NCBI GenBank assembly: GCA_937921865.1 | Contig: CAKZWF010000021.1 | Span: forward strand, 1-64,000 | Direction of reading: 5' to 3' | DNA: 64,000 bases | Origin: an uncultured Pseudomonadales bacterium | GTDB lineage: Bacteria > Pseudomonadota > Gammaproteobacteria > Pseudomonadales > Azotimanducaceae | Shown: positions 44,675 to 53,754 of the stretch, in pieces | How the letters are laid out: each line of letters starts with the position of its first letter | Numbering within the stretch: the stretch's first letter is position 1 | Notes under the pieces: generated by a model | Databases searched by the model: none | Told to the model about the DNA's origin: nothing | The model's input: only the letters and a program-made list of their open reading frames with translations | Program-made: the position numbers and the translations under genes

Positions 44675-47416
44675 ATGTCCAAGCCATACGGACTAGCAAC
44701 CGTTTTCGCCATCATTGGCGCGTTCCTGGGGATGTTCAACAACGCCCCGCTGCTCTACGCGGCAGCAGGATTCATACTCGTTCTCGTCATTACCAGCCAG
44801 CGTAGAATCACAGAACTGGCCGCTGAACTTGCCGAGCTTCGCCAGGGGACCTCGCCGTCGAAACAGGCTGATCTTGCCGCGACGCAAACACCCCCAACAG
44901 AAGACCTCGATGTCTCAACAACCAAAGCCAGCGTCCCACAGGATTCGACCGAGCCAGATACTGCTCCGCCCACAGCGCTATCTGCACCGTCACCATCCTC
45001 CCCGAAAGAATCAGTTGCCCCAAGCCCCGAGGAAACCAACACTGCCACGCCAGCATCGGCCGCGTGGTCGGCACAGCAGGATGCCCCTGCGCCGCAATGG
45101 CTCGACAACATCGGCAATCTGATCCGCAGCGTCATCGGCTGGTTTACCAGCGGCAACATGTTCATGCGGGTGGGTATTGGTCTGCTGTTCCTGGGCGTTG
45201 GTTTCCTGATCAACTATGCAGCCGGGTTAGGAATCGTCACGGTCGAGATGCGCATGATCGCGATCGCGCTTGGTGGCATTGCCGGATTGGCGGTTGGTCA
45301 GCGCCTGCTGAAAAAGCGCAGGGACTACGCGCTCATGCTGCAGGGAGCCGCGATCGGTGTTCTCTATCTCGACATATTCGGCGCCTATTCGCTCTACGAG
45401 CTTATCCCCAGCACGTTTGCATTTGCGCTACTGTTTGCGGTCAGCGCCTTGGCGGCGACTCTGGCGATTCTGCAGAACGCCGCACCCCTGGCATACGCGG
45501 GGTTCGCCGGAGGATTTCTCGCACCGATTCTGGCCTCATCCGGCAGCGACAACCATGTGGGCCTGTTCAGCTACTACGTGGTGCTGAATATTGCTCTGCT
45601 GACCATCGCCTGGTTCAAGTCCTGGCGACCGCTGAATTTGCTCGGTTTCTACTTCACCTTCGGAGTTGCCGCGCTGTGGGGGTTGGACAGCTACACGCCA
45701 GAAAAATACCCATCGACCCAGCCGTTCCTGGTCGTCTTCTTTGTCATCTACGCCTGCATTCCGATTCTGTATGCGCGACGTCAACCCATCAATCTGAAAG
45801 GCTATGTCGACGGCTCACTGCTCTTTGGCACCTCGGTTATCGCCTTCGGGATGCAACTGGTGCTGGTGACTCACTTTGAGTATGGCGCAGCCTGGTCGGC
45901 TTTCTTTTTCGGCGCATTCTACGTTGCTGTGGCTGCGATATTGTGGCGACGCAGGGCCAAAGAACGCCTCCTGGTGGAGGCATTTCTGGCGCTGGGCGTG
46001 GTATTCGCCACGCTGGTTATTCCGTTCGCGCTGGGTGCGTCTGATACCGCAGGCGCCTGGGCGCTGGAAGGCGCTGGTTTGATCTGGATCGGCATGCGTC
46101 AGCAGCGCGCGCTCGCAAGAGCGGCCGGCATCCTGCTGCAACTCGGCGCCGCTGTGTTCTGGCTGGATCATCTGCCAGACAGCAACACTGACATGTTCGT
46201 GAACTCAAGCTACCTCTCCGGGATCATGCTTGCCGCCGCCGGATTCTTTTCCGCCCGACTCTATCGCCAGACCCCGACGAAACTGGAAGCGCTGCTTGAG
46301 CCAGCCTTTATTACCTGGTTCGTCGTCTGGTGGTTTGGTATCGGCACGCGGGAAATTGTGCTGTTCATTCATGAAAATTACCTGGCCAACTGGCTGGTCG
46401 GCTATTCGGCACTGTCTGCAGTTGCGATCGCAGTGATCTCCAGACGCTGGGATTGGTCGCGGATGCAAATGACCGCATTGCTGGTGCCATTCATCTATGT
46501 GCTCGCTGGCATTCAACACGCGGTCGATGCAGAAGGGCCACTGCATGAATTCTGGGGCTGGCTGGTCTGGCCAGTGGGGATACTTTGCTACTACTGGCTA
46601 CTGAAAAAATCCGAAGATCGGGTGGCGGAAACATTGATCGGCTGGGGCCACCTCGGGATCGGTCTGCTGTTTCTCGCCGTGTTGCAGTGGGAACTGTTGT
46701 GGTTGGTTGAAGAAGTATTGGATTTGCCTCTGACCTGGTGTTTCGCGGCCATGGCGACGTTGAACATTGCCGCTTTACAGCTGATTCACCGCGCCAGCTT
46801 CTGGCCGGTCGTCGATTGGCCTCGAGTCTATATAGGCGGCATAGCCGCAGTGATCGGCGTCTGTCTGGCCCTGATGATACTGGCCAGTTTTGGCAGTTCA
46901 GGTGACGCGCCGCCCCTGCCCTGGCTACCGGTGTTAAATCCACTCGACGCAGTCGCGCTGATTGGCGTGCTGTGCCTGACTACCCTGTGGCTGGATCTGG
47001 CCAAGCTCTTTGCGGTGTTCGAACAACGGCTCAACACCATAATCGGCTGGATCTGCCTGGGTGCAGGAGTGTTTGTCTGGCTGAATGTCACCCTGTTCCG
47101 AATACTCCATCATTGGGCCGGTCTCCCTTACGATCTCGATGGCATGCTGGCATCTTCTATCGCCCAGACTTCGCTGACCATGCTCTGGGTTGTCATCGGA
47201 ATGCTGGTAGTCATTGTCGCCAGCCGTCGCGAAATGCGGAACTTCTGGCTCGTTGGCGGCGCCCTGCTGGTTATAGTTGTCGCAAAACTGTTCCTGGAGG
47301 ATCTGGCCAATACTGGTAGTCTGGAGCGAATCATTTCTTTCCTCGGAGTTGGTGCAGTGCTGATTCTCATCGGCTATTTCTCACCGTTACCACCGCAAAA
47401 AGCGGGTCAGGAATGA
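44675..47416 (+). CDS. DUF2339 multi-span membrane protein
   Basis: 913 residues. A short N-terminal helix pair is followed by a Pro/Thr/Ser-rich linker (about 50-125), then about 22-24 transmembrane helices, starting with FMRVGIGLLFLGVGFLINYA, the DUF2339 hallmark. The DUF3999 gene follows with a four-base overlap, a known pairing. The function is not established; the family is sometimes discussed in envelope or polymer transport. Confidence 0.9.
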   Translation: MSKPYGLATVFAIIGAFLGMFNNAPLLYAAAGFILVLVITSQRRITELAAELAELRQGTSPSKQADLAATQTPPTEDLDVSTTKASVPQDSTEPDTAPPTALSAPSPSSPKESVAPSPEETNTATPASAAWSAQQDAPAPQWLDNIGNLIRSVIGWFTSGNMFMRVGIGLLFLGVGFLINYAAGLGIVTVEMRMIAIALGGIAGLAVGQRLLKKRRDYALMLQGAAIGVLYLDIFGAYSLYELIPSTFAFALLFAVSALAATLAILQNAAPLAYAGFAGGFLAPILASSGSDNHVGLFSYYVVLNIALLTIAWFKSWRPLNLLGFYFTFGVAALWGLDSYTPEKYPSTQPFLVVFFVIYACIPILYARRQPINLKGYVDGSLLFGTSVIAFGMQLVLVTHFEYGAAWSAFFFGAFYVAVAAILWRRRAKERLLVEAFLALGVVFATLVIPFALGASDTAGAWALEGAGLIWIGMRQQRALARAAGILLQLGAAVFWLDHLPDSNTDMFVNSSYLSGIMLAAAGFFSARLYRQTPTKLEALLEPAFITWFVVWWFGIGTREIVLFIHENYLANWLVGYSALSAVAIAVISRRWDWSRMQMTALLVPFIYVLAGIQHAVDAEGPLHEFWGWLVWPVGILCYYWLLKKSEDRVAETLIGWGHLGIGLLFLAVLQWELLWLVEEVLDLPLTWCFAAMATLNIAALQLIHRASFWPVVDWPRVYIGGIAAVIGVCLALMILASFGSSGDAPPLPWLPVLNPLDAVALIGVLCLTTLWLDLAKLFAVFEQRLNTIIGWICLGAGVFVWLNVTLFRILHHWAGLPYDLDGMLASSIAQTSLTMLWVVIGMLVVIVASRREMRNFWLVGGALLVIVVAKLFLEDLANTGSLERIISFLGVGAVLILIGYFSPLPPQKAGQE

Positions 47417-48825
47417 TCTTACGCCTCGGTTGTGTGGTCGCTGGGTTCTGGCTTGGTCTGGCTGCCGCTGTTGCGCAAACGGGCGGTCAGACGAATCACC
47501 AGATCAAGGGAGACCAGGCAAACGAACAACGGCTGGCGAGATTCGACTATGTCGCCCCGGTGCTCGAAGGCCAGGATGCCGTTCGCAAAATTGAGCTGAC
47601 TTATGAGGTGCTGCAACGGCTGCAGCGGCGAGACCGACGGGACATTCAGGTTTTCAATGCTGCCGGGCAAGCGGTACCCAGCAGAGTTTTCAAACCGTTC
47701 GGCCAGCCCAGCACCCAAACCCAACGTTGGGCACTATCGTATTTTCCGGTGACAAGACAGATCGAAGACGGTAAGACGCGCTACAGTTTCGAGTTTTCCA
47801 ACAACGATGACATTACCTCCATCAATCTGAGTCCACCCGACACGGCGTCTGCACAGGTAAGCGATTACATTGTTCATCTTGACCGCGAACACACCAGATC
47901 CCTTGGCAGCCTGGCTGGCCTGCAGTTCGACTGGGAGACAACAGACCAGAATCTTCTGCTGCCGCTCCGTGTCGAAGGCAGCGACGATCTGCAAAGCTGG
48001 GAAGTCCTGAATGATGACGCAGTACTTTCGGACCTCAAACACGACGGCGTTGCGCTGATCAGGAACAGTATCGATCTGAGCTCCTACAACGGCGACTACC
48101 TGCGCATAACCTGGCCTGCTCTCGAAGCGCAATTCGTCCTGACAGGCATTACCGGCAAGTTCGTCAGCCCCAAGCCGAGGGCGCCATGGCGACAAACCAC
48201 TGTCACCTGCGAAAAGCAGGATTCACCGAATGAGTGCTGGCTGAACGTGGGCGCACTACCTGTTGAAACCCTGCAACTGCACTACTTCGATGAACTGCCG
48301 CAGAGCGACTATTTCCTCCAGGGAACGCTGTTCTCGCGCAACGCTGCAGATCGTAGCTGGACCAGACGTGGTTCATTCCAGCAGTACCGCCTGACATTCG
48401 ATGGCAGAACGATCAGTGAGCCAGCAAGCGCCTTTCCAGGTAACCTCGATCCGCTGTGGAAAGTCGTCTATGACCAGGCCACGCTGGAACCCTATCCTGA
48501 ACGTGCAGAAATCAGCTGGCGGCCGGTCTATCTGGCTTTCGTCGCGCAAGGCGAAGGACCGTTCAAGATAGCCTTCGGTTCAGAAACGACCGCAGGTGAT
48601 TCAGGTCGTAGCGTCACTGCTGTTCTCAAGCGCAGCAAGAAAAACCTCGCCGACCTGGAAGCTGTCGCAATAGGTCCTGTAGCTCAAAATACCGTGGAGC
48701 TGGATTTCTGGACTCGCGATCAACTCGAAACTTACGCTCTGTGGGCAGTTCTGCTTTTCGGTGTCGGCGTAATGCTCTGGATCGCGATGGGTCTTTTCCG
48801 TCGCATGGGAGCTGAAGACACTTAG
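47413..48825 (+). CDS. DUF3999 periplasmic protein
   Basis: 470 residues: signal peptide (LGCVVAGFWLGLAAAVAQ), a large beta-rich periplasmic region including FDYVAPVLEGQDAVRKIELT, and a single C-terminal helix (YALWAVLLFGVGVMLWIAMGLF). It is the standard partner of DUF2339 and starts within its stop (ATGA). The last four bases overlap the convergent EcsC gene. Confidence 0.9.
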   Translation: MILRLGCVVAGFWLGLAAAVAQTGGQTNHQIKGDQANEQRLARFDYVAPVLEGQDAVRKIELTYEVLQRLQRRDRRDIQVFNAAGQAVPSRVFKPFGQPSTQTQRWALSYFPVTRQIEDGKTRYSFEFSNNDDITSINLSPPDTASAQVSDYIVHLDREHTRSLGSLAGLQFDWETTDQNLLLPLRVEGSDDLQSWEVLNDDAVLSDLKHDGVALIRNSIDLSSYNGDYLRITWPALEAQFVLTGITGKFVSPKPRAPWRQTTVTCEKQDSPNECWLNVGALPVETLQLHYFDELPQSDYFLQGTLFSRNAADRSWTRRGSFQQYRLTFDGRTISEPASAFPGNLDPLWKVVYDQATLEPYPERAEISWRPVYLAFVAQGEGPFKIAFGSETTAGDSGRSVTAVLKRSKKNLADLEAVAIGPVAQNTVELDFWTRDQLETYALWAVLLFGVGVMLWIAMGLFRRMGAEDT

Positions 48826-49637
48826 CCTGACGCGTCGTCACGTTTGAGTCGCTGATAAGCGCCCTGAATGACGTCTACGCCATACAAGCGTTCAAGCCTG
48901 CGAATGGAAAAGTGGCCGCGCGCCATGTCCTGGAAGTGAGAGATGAAAACCGTGTTGATCAGGCCACCGCCAATAGCACCGATGACCGGGATAGTTTGTG
49001 CCATCGCTTTTTGGGTGACCACGACACCAAAGCGGCCGGCCAGTGTGGAGATCAGACGAATCAGCACCGGCGCACCGGCATTACCCAGGCCTTGGGACGC
49101 CACAAACTGCAGTGCATCTGAGAGCGTTTTGCTCAGTGCTACGCGCACACCATAATACGAGGTTTCGGCGGCATCGTCCTTTTCAGACTCACGACTCCCC
49201 ATCGCGAATACCTGCATACAGTTCAGAATCGTTTCGGGATCCTGCGGCGACTCGCCTTCTGCGCGAGCAATATCGGCAATCGATCGAAACATGATGCCCG
49301 TTGTCAGAGGTAATTCCACAATGAGACTGCTGATACCGAAAAATCCAGCCACTGCGCCCGTGCTCATCGCGGCAGCGGTATGCAGACGAGGACTGGCAGA
49401 GGTCTGCCCGTCATCCGCGACGCTGCGCATGGAATTCTGCAGCACAGCTTCAATCGCTTTCTGAGCCGAACTACTGACCGCGTCGACGACCACATCCGGT
49501 GCCTTTTTACCAAGCTCACGGGTAACCGCCTCCAGAGGCATTCCCACCGCAGAACTCAGGCGAATCAGCAATGACGGGTTCTCAAGCCGCTGATAAGCAT
49601 CCGCCAGCGTAACGAGGTCAAGATCTGAGATATCCAT
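48822..49637 (-). CDS. EcsC family protein
   Basis: About 271 residues. The EcsC core GAVAGFFGISSLIVELPLTTG, SIADIARAEGESPQDPETIL and PVIGAIGGGLINTVFISHFQDMARGHF is well conserved. ATG 49637 lies two bases after the stop of a truncated secreted-protein frame; a GTG at 49652 is also possible. The family is named from Bacillus ecsC and has no settled function. Convergent with DUF3999. Confidence 0.88.
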   Translation of the reverse strand: MDISDLDLVTLADAYQRLENPSLLIRLSSAVGMPLEAVTRELGKKAPDVVVDAVSSSAQKAIEAVLQNSMRSVADDGQTSASPRLHTAAAMSTGAVAGFFGISSLIVELPLTTGIMFRSIADIARAEGESPQDPETILNCMQVFAMGSRESEKDDAAETSYYGVRVALSKTLSDALQFVASQGLGNAGAPVLIRLISTLAGRFGVVVTQKAMAQTIPVIGAIGGGLINTVFISHFQDMARGHFSIRRLERLYGVDVIQGAYQRLKRDDASG

Positions 49638-49639
49638 GT

Positions 49640-49801
49640 TCAATCCAGCCACAGGTTCTGGTGCTCTGATGTGCCTTCAGGAAACGCGCTACAGGCGCCG
49701 GAGGTAAAAGGCGCTGACTCTCCACCTTCAGTTTCTGTCGCCGCCGCGATCGCTACAAGCGCAATTACCATGGCCAGGCTCAATGAAATTGAATCTTTCA
49801 T
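49640..49801 (-). pseudogene. Truncated small secreted protein
   Basis: A 53-residue frame: signal-like helix LSLAMVIALVAIAAAT, then SAPFTSGACSAFPEGTSEHQ and NLWLD before TGA. The string CSAFPxGTxE...LWL matches the N-terminal part of a widespread secreted family that continues with CC and histidine residues (a phospholipase-A2-like pattern); that part is missing here. Its stop abuts the EcsC start, so ribosomes finishing it could start EcsC. Either a gene fragment or a short functional leader. Confidence 0.6.
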
Positions 49802-49968
49802 GCGCCAATCATAGCGCAGCTGCTGAAATCGTTATGAAAGCTGTGTTCGCGCAATTGTTTGACAAGACAGCTTACGAGGTTCAGTGTATTTGCAGGTGGT
49901 TTCCGCCAGTTCGGGGAGCCGCTTTTACCTGAGTGGAGACACTACTTAACCTGTGTGGGGAGCACACC

Positions 49969-50739
49969 ATGAAGACCAGAATATCGGCCGTGATGATCAC
50001 GGTTTTATCTGCATTGCTGTTTTGTACCAGCGCCCGAGCGGCTGACGCGCCCGATGTGATTGAAGCTTTCGCGTGCAATTTTGTTGCCGGGAAAAACATG
50101 TCAGACCTGGACAAAACAGTCGACTTTTATCAATCGCAACGATCAAAAATGAAGTCACCTGCTATCAACAAAATGCGCTCAGTGATCTGGCAGCCCATGC
50201 GTGGTCGGGTGCCTTATGATCTGATCTGGCTTAATACCAATATCAGCTTGAGTGAGTGGGGCGCAGCGACTGCAGCGCTGGCTGATACCAGTGCGGGCCA
50301 GGCGGTGCAGGCTCGATTTGACGAAGTGCTGGTATGCGATTCCTCCGGAATCTATACCAACGAGATGTTGTATCGATCCGAAGGTGGGCTGGCAACAGAC
50401 GATGAGTACGTAATCGAATCCTTTCGCTGCAAACTTAACCCTGGCAAAACCTTAGCCGATACCGACGACGCTATTGATACCTGGCGACCGATGTTTGCCA
50501 AGGCGACGGAATCCGCGAAAACTCCAGCTGCCGTTCTGCGTCGCCTTCCGGTTATCTCGGCAACCGGCTTCCACCTCAGTTATGTGGTCGCCTGGGATGA
50601 TGTTGAATCTTATGCGAACGGCAATAGTGCCTACCGCATGGATCCGAACAGCGCCACGGCGGATGCGCAGTTTGAGCAGGCCCACTTCTGTGAATCAGCG
50701 CTGTTCAGCGGGAAAGTGGTCGCGCCAACGGTGCAATAG
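49969..50739 (+). CDS. Secreted protein with two cysteine-containing repeats
   Basis: 256 residues, signal peptide ending SARAAD. The mature chain is a tandem duplication: repeat 1 (about 26-125) starts VIEAFACNFVAGKNMSDLDK and ends VLVCDSS; repeat 2 (about 140-240) starts VIESFRCKLNPGKTLADTDD and ends AHFCESAL. Each repeat thus has an early FxC and a late C, probably a disulfide. The spacing suggests two ferredoxin-like alpha/beta units as in dimeric alpha-beta-barrel proteins, but I recognise no named family. ATG 49969 has GGGGAG six bases upstream. Paralogue of the gene at 54677. Confidence 0.75.
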   Translation: MKTRISAVMITVLSALLFCTSARAADAPDVIEAFACNFVAGKNMSDLDKTVDFYQSQRSKMKSPAINKMRSVIWQPMRGRVPYDLIWLNTNISLSEWGAATAALADTSAGQAVQARFDEVLVCDSSGIYTNEMLYRSEGGLATDDEYVIESFRCKLNPGKTLADTDDAIDTWRPMFAKATESAKTPAAVLRRLPVISATGFHLSYVVAWDDVESYANGNSAYRMDPNSATADAQFEQAHFCESALFSGKVVAPTVQ

Positions 50740-50917
50740 CCCGGCAGATCAATTCAATTGATAGCCGATCTCTGGCGCTGCATTTAAGCAGCGTCAGAGG
50801 TGATTTCATACATAACTAGCAATGCGCACCGGCATAAGATTTATAACGGGATGCGACTACAGGCTCAGCACCCTACAATGCTCCTGCCCATGATTCTAAG
50901 CATCTTAGGAAGGAAAC

Positions 50918-51226
50918 ATGACAGCAGCTTTGGATTGTAGTTCAGCGATACCATCATCGAACAGGCATAACGGCAGCGGCCGCAACATGCCGCGGAAATA
51001 CATGAACACCGGCGACGAGTGTGTCATCGCGAACAAAATAGCGAACCTCGAAACCACCAGACCGAAGGATCTACCGGTGATACACCACAGCGTCGAGCGC
51101 TGGTTGACCTGCATGATCTGCGATGGTGTCCTCGAACGGTTTCCAAACCTGAAAATCGGCATGATCGAACTCGATCACTTCTACACGAAAAATTACTCAG
51201 ACTTCCTCGGCGTAGACACAGCATGA
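50918..51226 (+). pseudogene. Amidohydrolase fragment
   Basis: 102-residue frame with a start and AGGAAGG site. The C-terminal part (DGVLERFPNLKIGMIELDHF) matches the amidohydrolase-2 (TIM-barrel) motif around its late active-site strand; the metal-binding HxH and most of the barrel are missing. Its stop overlaps the DUF1254 start (ATGA), so it may now act as a leader ORF. Such amidohydrolases are normally 330-400 residues. Confidence 0.65.
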
Positions 51227-52461
51227 CCTCACCACCAGTAGATATCTCACCGGCTGCGGAGGCATACATCTGGGGTTATCCCCTGGTGGCGCTGCATCGA
51301 ACGCGTTTGTTGCTGTGCTCGCGCAACGACAGCGGCACCATGAATCACATTGACGACCTGGCAACGCCGGCTGATCGTGCTGTGGTTGTGCCCAACAACG
51401 ACACGCTCTACTCATCCGGCTGGTACGATCTTCGGTACGGCGATCTGCAGATAGAGGTCCCGCCGATGGATCATGCCGACAGGTACTGGAACGTGATGAT
51501 CCTGGATGCTTACACCCACGTCGCCTACGTGTGTCGTCGCCACCATGGAGTCGATGGCACCCGCGTTCGCGTTACCTACGATCCCACCACAGCGCCGCCA
51601 AACGATGACAGCAAACTGGTTCCGGTTGCGACGCCAACCGCCTGGGTTATTGTCCGGGTACTGGTGGAGACGCCCGATGACCTGGCGATGGCTCGCACCC
51701 TGCAACACGCCATCACCGTCACGGCCTCACCAAATCATCCCAACGAACGTACCGAACGCGTTGGCAGGCCCACAGCTATCGCCGCGGCTGGTGCAGATTT
51801 CTATACAGAGCTTCGAGGCTACATGGAGCTCGATCCTCCGGCAGCGTGGCATCCGCAGCTCTCGGACAAAGCGCGCGCGATACTTGAAGATCCGTCCCGC
51901 TTTCCAACCGAGACTCTGGCCGCGGGTGTCGAAGAAGGCGAGCAGCTGGTTCGCGGTCTCAACGTTCGCGGCAGCGTAGAGAAAAACGGCTGGAGTACGG
52001 GGCGAAATGCCACCGGATTCGGCGGCGATATTCTGAAGCGTGCGGTCGGTGCGAAATTCGGACTTGGTGGCCACCAGGCAATCGAAAACAGATCGTACAC
52101 CGCTCAGCACGATGTCGAAGGACACCGTCTGGACGGCAGCCAACCACTGACACTGCACTTCGAGGCCAGCGCGCTGCCGCCGTGTAATGCATTCTGGTCA
52201 CTGACCGCATACGGCACCGACATGTACCTGGTCGACAATGAGATTGATCGCTGGTCTATTGGTGATCGGACTCGCGGACTCAACTATGCGGGCGATGGCA
52301 GCCTGACGATATGGGTCAGTGCCGAACGCCCTGACGACATTTCTAACTGGTTACCGGTACCGTCCGGTCCTTACCTGTTGGGGATGCGGGTCTATGAAGG
52401 TCACGATGAGGTCGTAGAATGCGAGTGGTTTCCACCGTCACTTGTCAGACCCACAGTCTGA
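51223..52461 (+). CDS. DUF1254/DUF1214 domain protein
   Basis: 412 residues. The N-terminal DUF1254 region has AAEAYIWGYPLVALHRTR, VVVPNNDTLYSSGWYDL and DRYWNVMILDAYTHV; the C-terminal DUF1214 part has NAFWSLTAYGTDMYLVDNE and LGMRVYEGHDEV-type strands. No signal peptide. ATG 51223 overlaps the stop of the amidohydrolase remnant; the frame stays open upstream to 51019 but without homology. The family is found near lipid and secretion genes but lacks a known reaction. Confidence 0.85.
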   Translation: MTSPPVDISPAAEAYIWGYPLVALHRTRLLLCSRNDSGTMNHIDDLATPADRAVVVPNNDTLYSSGWYDLRYGDLQIEVPPMDHADRYWNVMILDAYTHVAYVCRRHHGVDGTRVRVTYDPTTAPPNDDSKLVPVATPTAWVIVRVLVETPDDLAMARTLQHAITVTASPNHPNERTERVGRPTAIAAAGADFYTELRGYMELDPPAAWHPQLSDKARAILEDPSRFPTETLAAGVEEGEQLVRGLNVRGSVEKNGWSTGRNATGFGGDILKRAVGAKFGLGGHQAIENRSYTAQHDVEGHRLDGSQPLTLHFEASALPPCNAFWSLTAYGTDMYLVDNEIDRWSIGDRTRGLNYAGDGSLTIWVSAERPDDISNWLPVPSGPYLLGMRVYEGHDEVVECEWFPPSLVRPTV

Positions 52462-52632
52462 TCAGCGCTCTCGCAGCAGTGTTAATTCTGCTCCTAAACT
52501 AACTGGTACTAACGGGCTTCGCGGCTGTCCTTCGCGAGTATCCTCGCTCAGCGCCTTGCGTTGCTGCCGGAACTGCGCGCCCGCGAGTACAAACGCTTCA
52601 AGGCCCAGATTTCCTGTGTCGATTTGCCCCTA
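52462..52632 (-). other. In-frame extension beyond a lipoprotein TAG
   Basis: Directly after the lipoprotein's TAG the same frame stays open for 56 codons and reads like ordinary protein (GQIDTGNLGLEAFVLAGAQF, ending TLLRER) to a TGA at 52462. This could be chance, a shortened gene or readthrough. Confidence 0.25.
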
Positions 52633-53754
52633 TTTGCACGGGGTTTTGAATCGGTAGTCCGGGGACCAGTTGCTCTGAGTCTGGCTGCCAAAGCTGGTGT
52701 AGTGGGCTCGAACTCTCCACTGGTAGGTCCGGCATTTCGCGAGCGGTTCCGCAGGAACCATCCGAGTTCGAGTCACCCTGTGGATCGAGGGTTCCCGACT
52801 GCCTTTCGGCTGGATTGCGATTTCATACTCGACCGGAGTCTGGGGGGTTTGGTATTTTCCGTCCAGAACAGACCAGACAAACATGGGTCGTGTCCCGGAA
52901 ATTGAGCCCACGCGAAATTTTCCCTTAGAGACAGGCTCGAGCCCCTGCACCCGGATTGCTGGTTCCAGAAAGAACTCGCGGGCAACTTCGTTGGCAACCT
53001 GGGTGTAAGTATCGCTCAATCTGTCGAGCAGAGCTTTCCCGTTGTCTTCCGCCCAGGCCGACACCGCGGCAGAACCGGCAGAATCACGATGATAGGTGCG
53101 TGAAGCCAGCACCTGGTGGCTATCGAGCCGGGTGAGGGTTACGGATTGAACCAATTCGAACCAGACCTGATAGCCGTTATCGCTGGGTTGGCTGGCGATG
53201 CGCACCAGTTCGATATCCAGAACGCTATCGAAACCACGTTGTTGCAGCCGGGCATCGGTAACATCCCAGGCGACAAACTCATGGTCCACCGGGATTATGT
53301 CGGTGAAACTGGTCTGGTATGCCTGCGTGAGGTGGAAGGGCGCAAAATCGAGCGCCTGCGCAATCGTCTGATTCCCTGCCGCAACAACTGACTCGCTGTC
53401 CGCGGCGGACGCCCCGTAAACGGCACCACCAATGGCGACAGCTGGTGTGAGCAGGAGTCCAAAAGCTGCTACCAGGATCCCACCTTCCTCCGCGCTTCCA
53501 GCCGCCTCGAAAGTGCCGCCCAACCACTCGGCGCTGGCTGATACTGCCGTTTTTCGAGCTGCAGCTCCTTTGTTCAGAAGGCGGCTGGTCAGTGCCACCT
53601 GCGGTGCATGCGGACTGCGGATGGCCAGGTGGCCAATCTGATCGCGGGTGGTATTTGCCAGTGCTGGAGCGGCAGGGTCGGTTTGCGGTTGGAGTGCGCA
53701 GCCCCCCGCCGCTACGAGCAACGTCACAGTCAGCAGTTGTGTTGATAAGCGCAT
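52630..53754 (-). CDS. Lipoprotein with fibronectin-like C-terminus
   Basis: 374 residues. Lipobox VAAGGC gives Cys19. A central Gly/Ala-rich hydrophobic segment (GGILVAAFGLLLTPAVAIGGAVYG, about 90-113) may touch the membrane. A beta-rich part includes DSVLDIELVRIASQPS and TLTRLDSHQVLASRTYH. The last 100 residues (RPMFVWSVLDG..., CRTYQWRVRAHYT, WSPDYRFKTPCK) look like a fibronectin-type fold. I do not recognise a family. It is convergent with DUF1254; an in-frame extension follows its TAG. Confidence 0.72.
   Translation of the reverse strand: MRLSTQLLTVTLLVAAGGCALQPQTDPAAPALANTTRDQIGHLAIRSPHAPQVALTSRLLNKGAAARKTAVSASAEWLGGTFEAAGSAEEGGILVAAFGLLLTPAVAIGGAVYGASAADSESVVAAGNQTIAQALDFAPFHLTQAYQTSFTDIIPVDHEFVAWDVTDARLQQRGFDSVLDIELVRIASQPSDNGYQVWFELVQSVTLTRLDSHQVLASRTYHRDSAGSAAVSAWAEDNGKALLDRLSDTYTQVANEVAREFFLEPAIRVQGLEPVSKGKFRVGSISGTRPMFVWSVLDGKYQTPQTPVEYEIAIQPKGSREPSIHRVTRTRMVPAEPLAKCRTYQWRVRAHYTSFGSQTQSNWSPDYRFKTPCK

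Noticed and set aside
45064-45879. 271-codon alternative frame in the DUF2339 gene
   Set aside because: Overlaps a conserved membrane protein in another frame and has no start context or motif.
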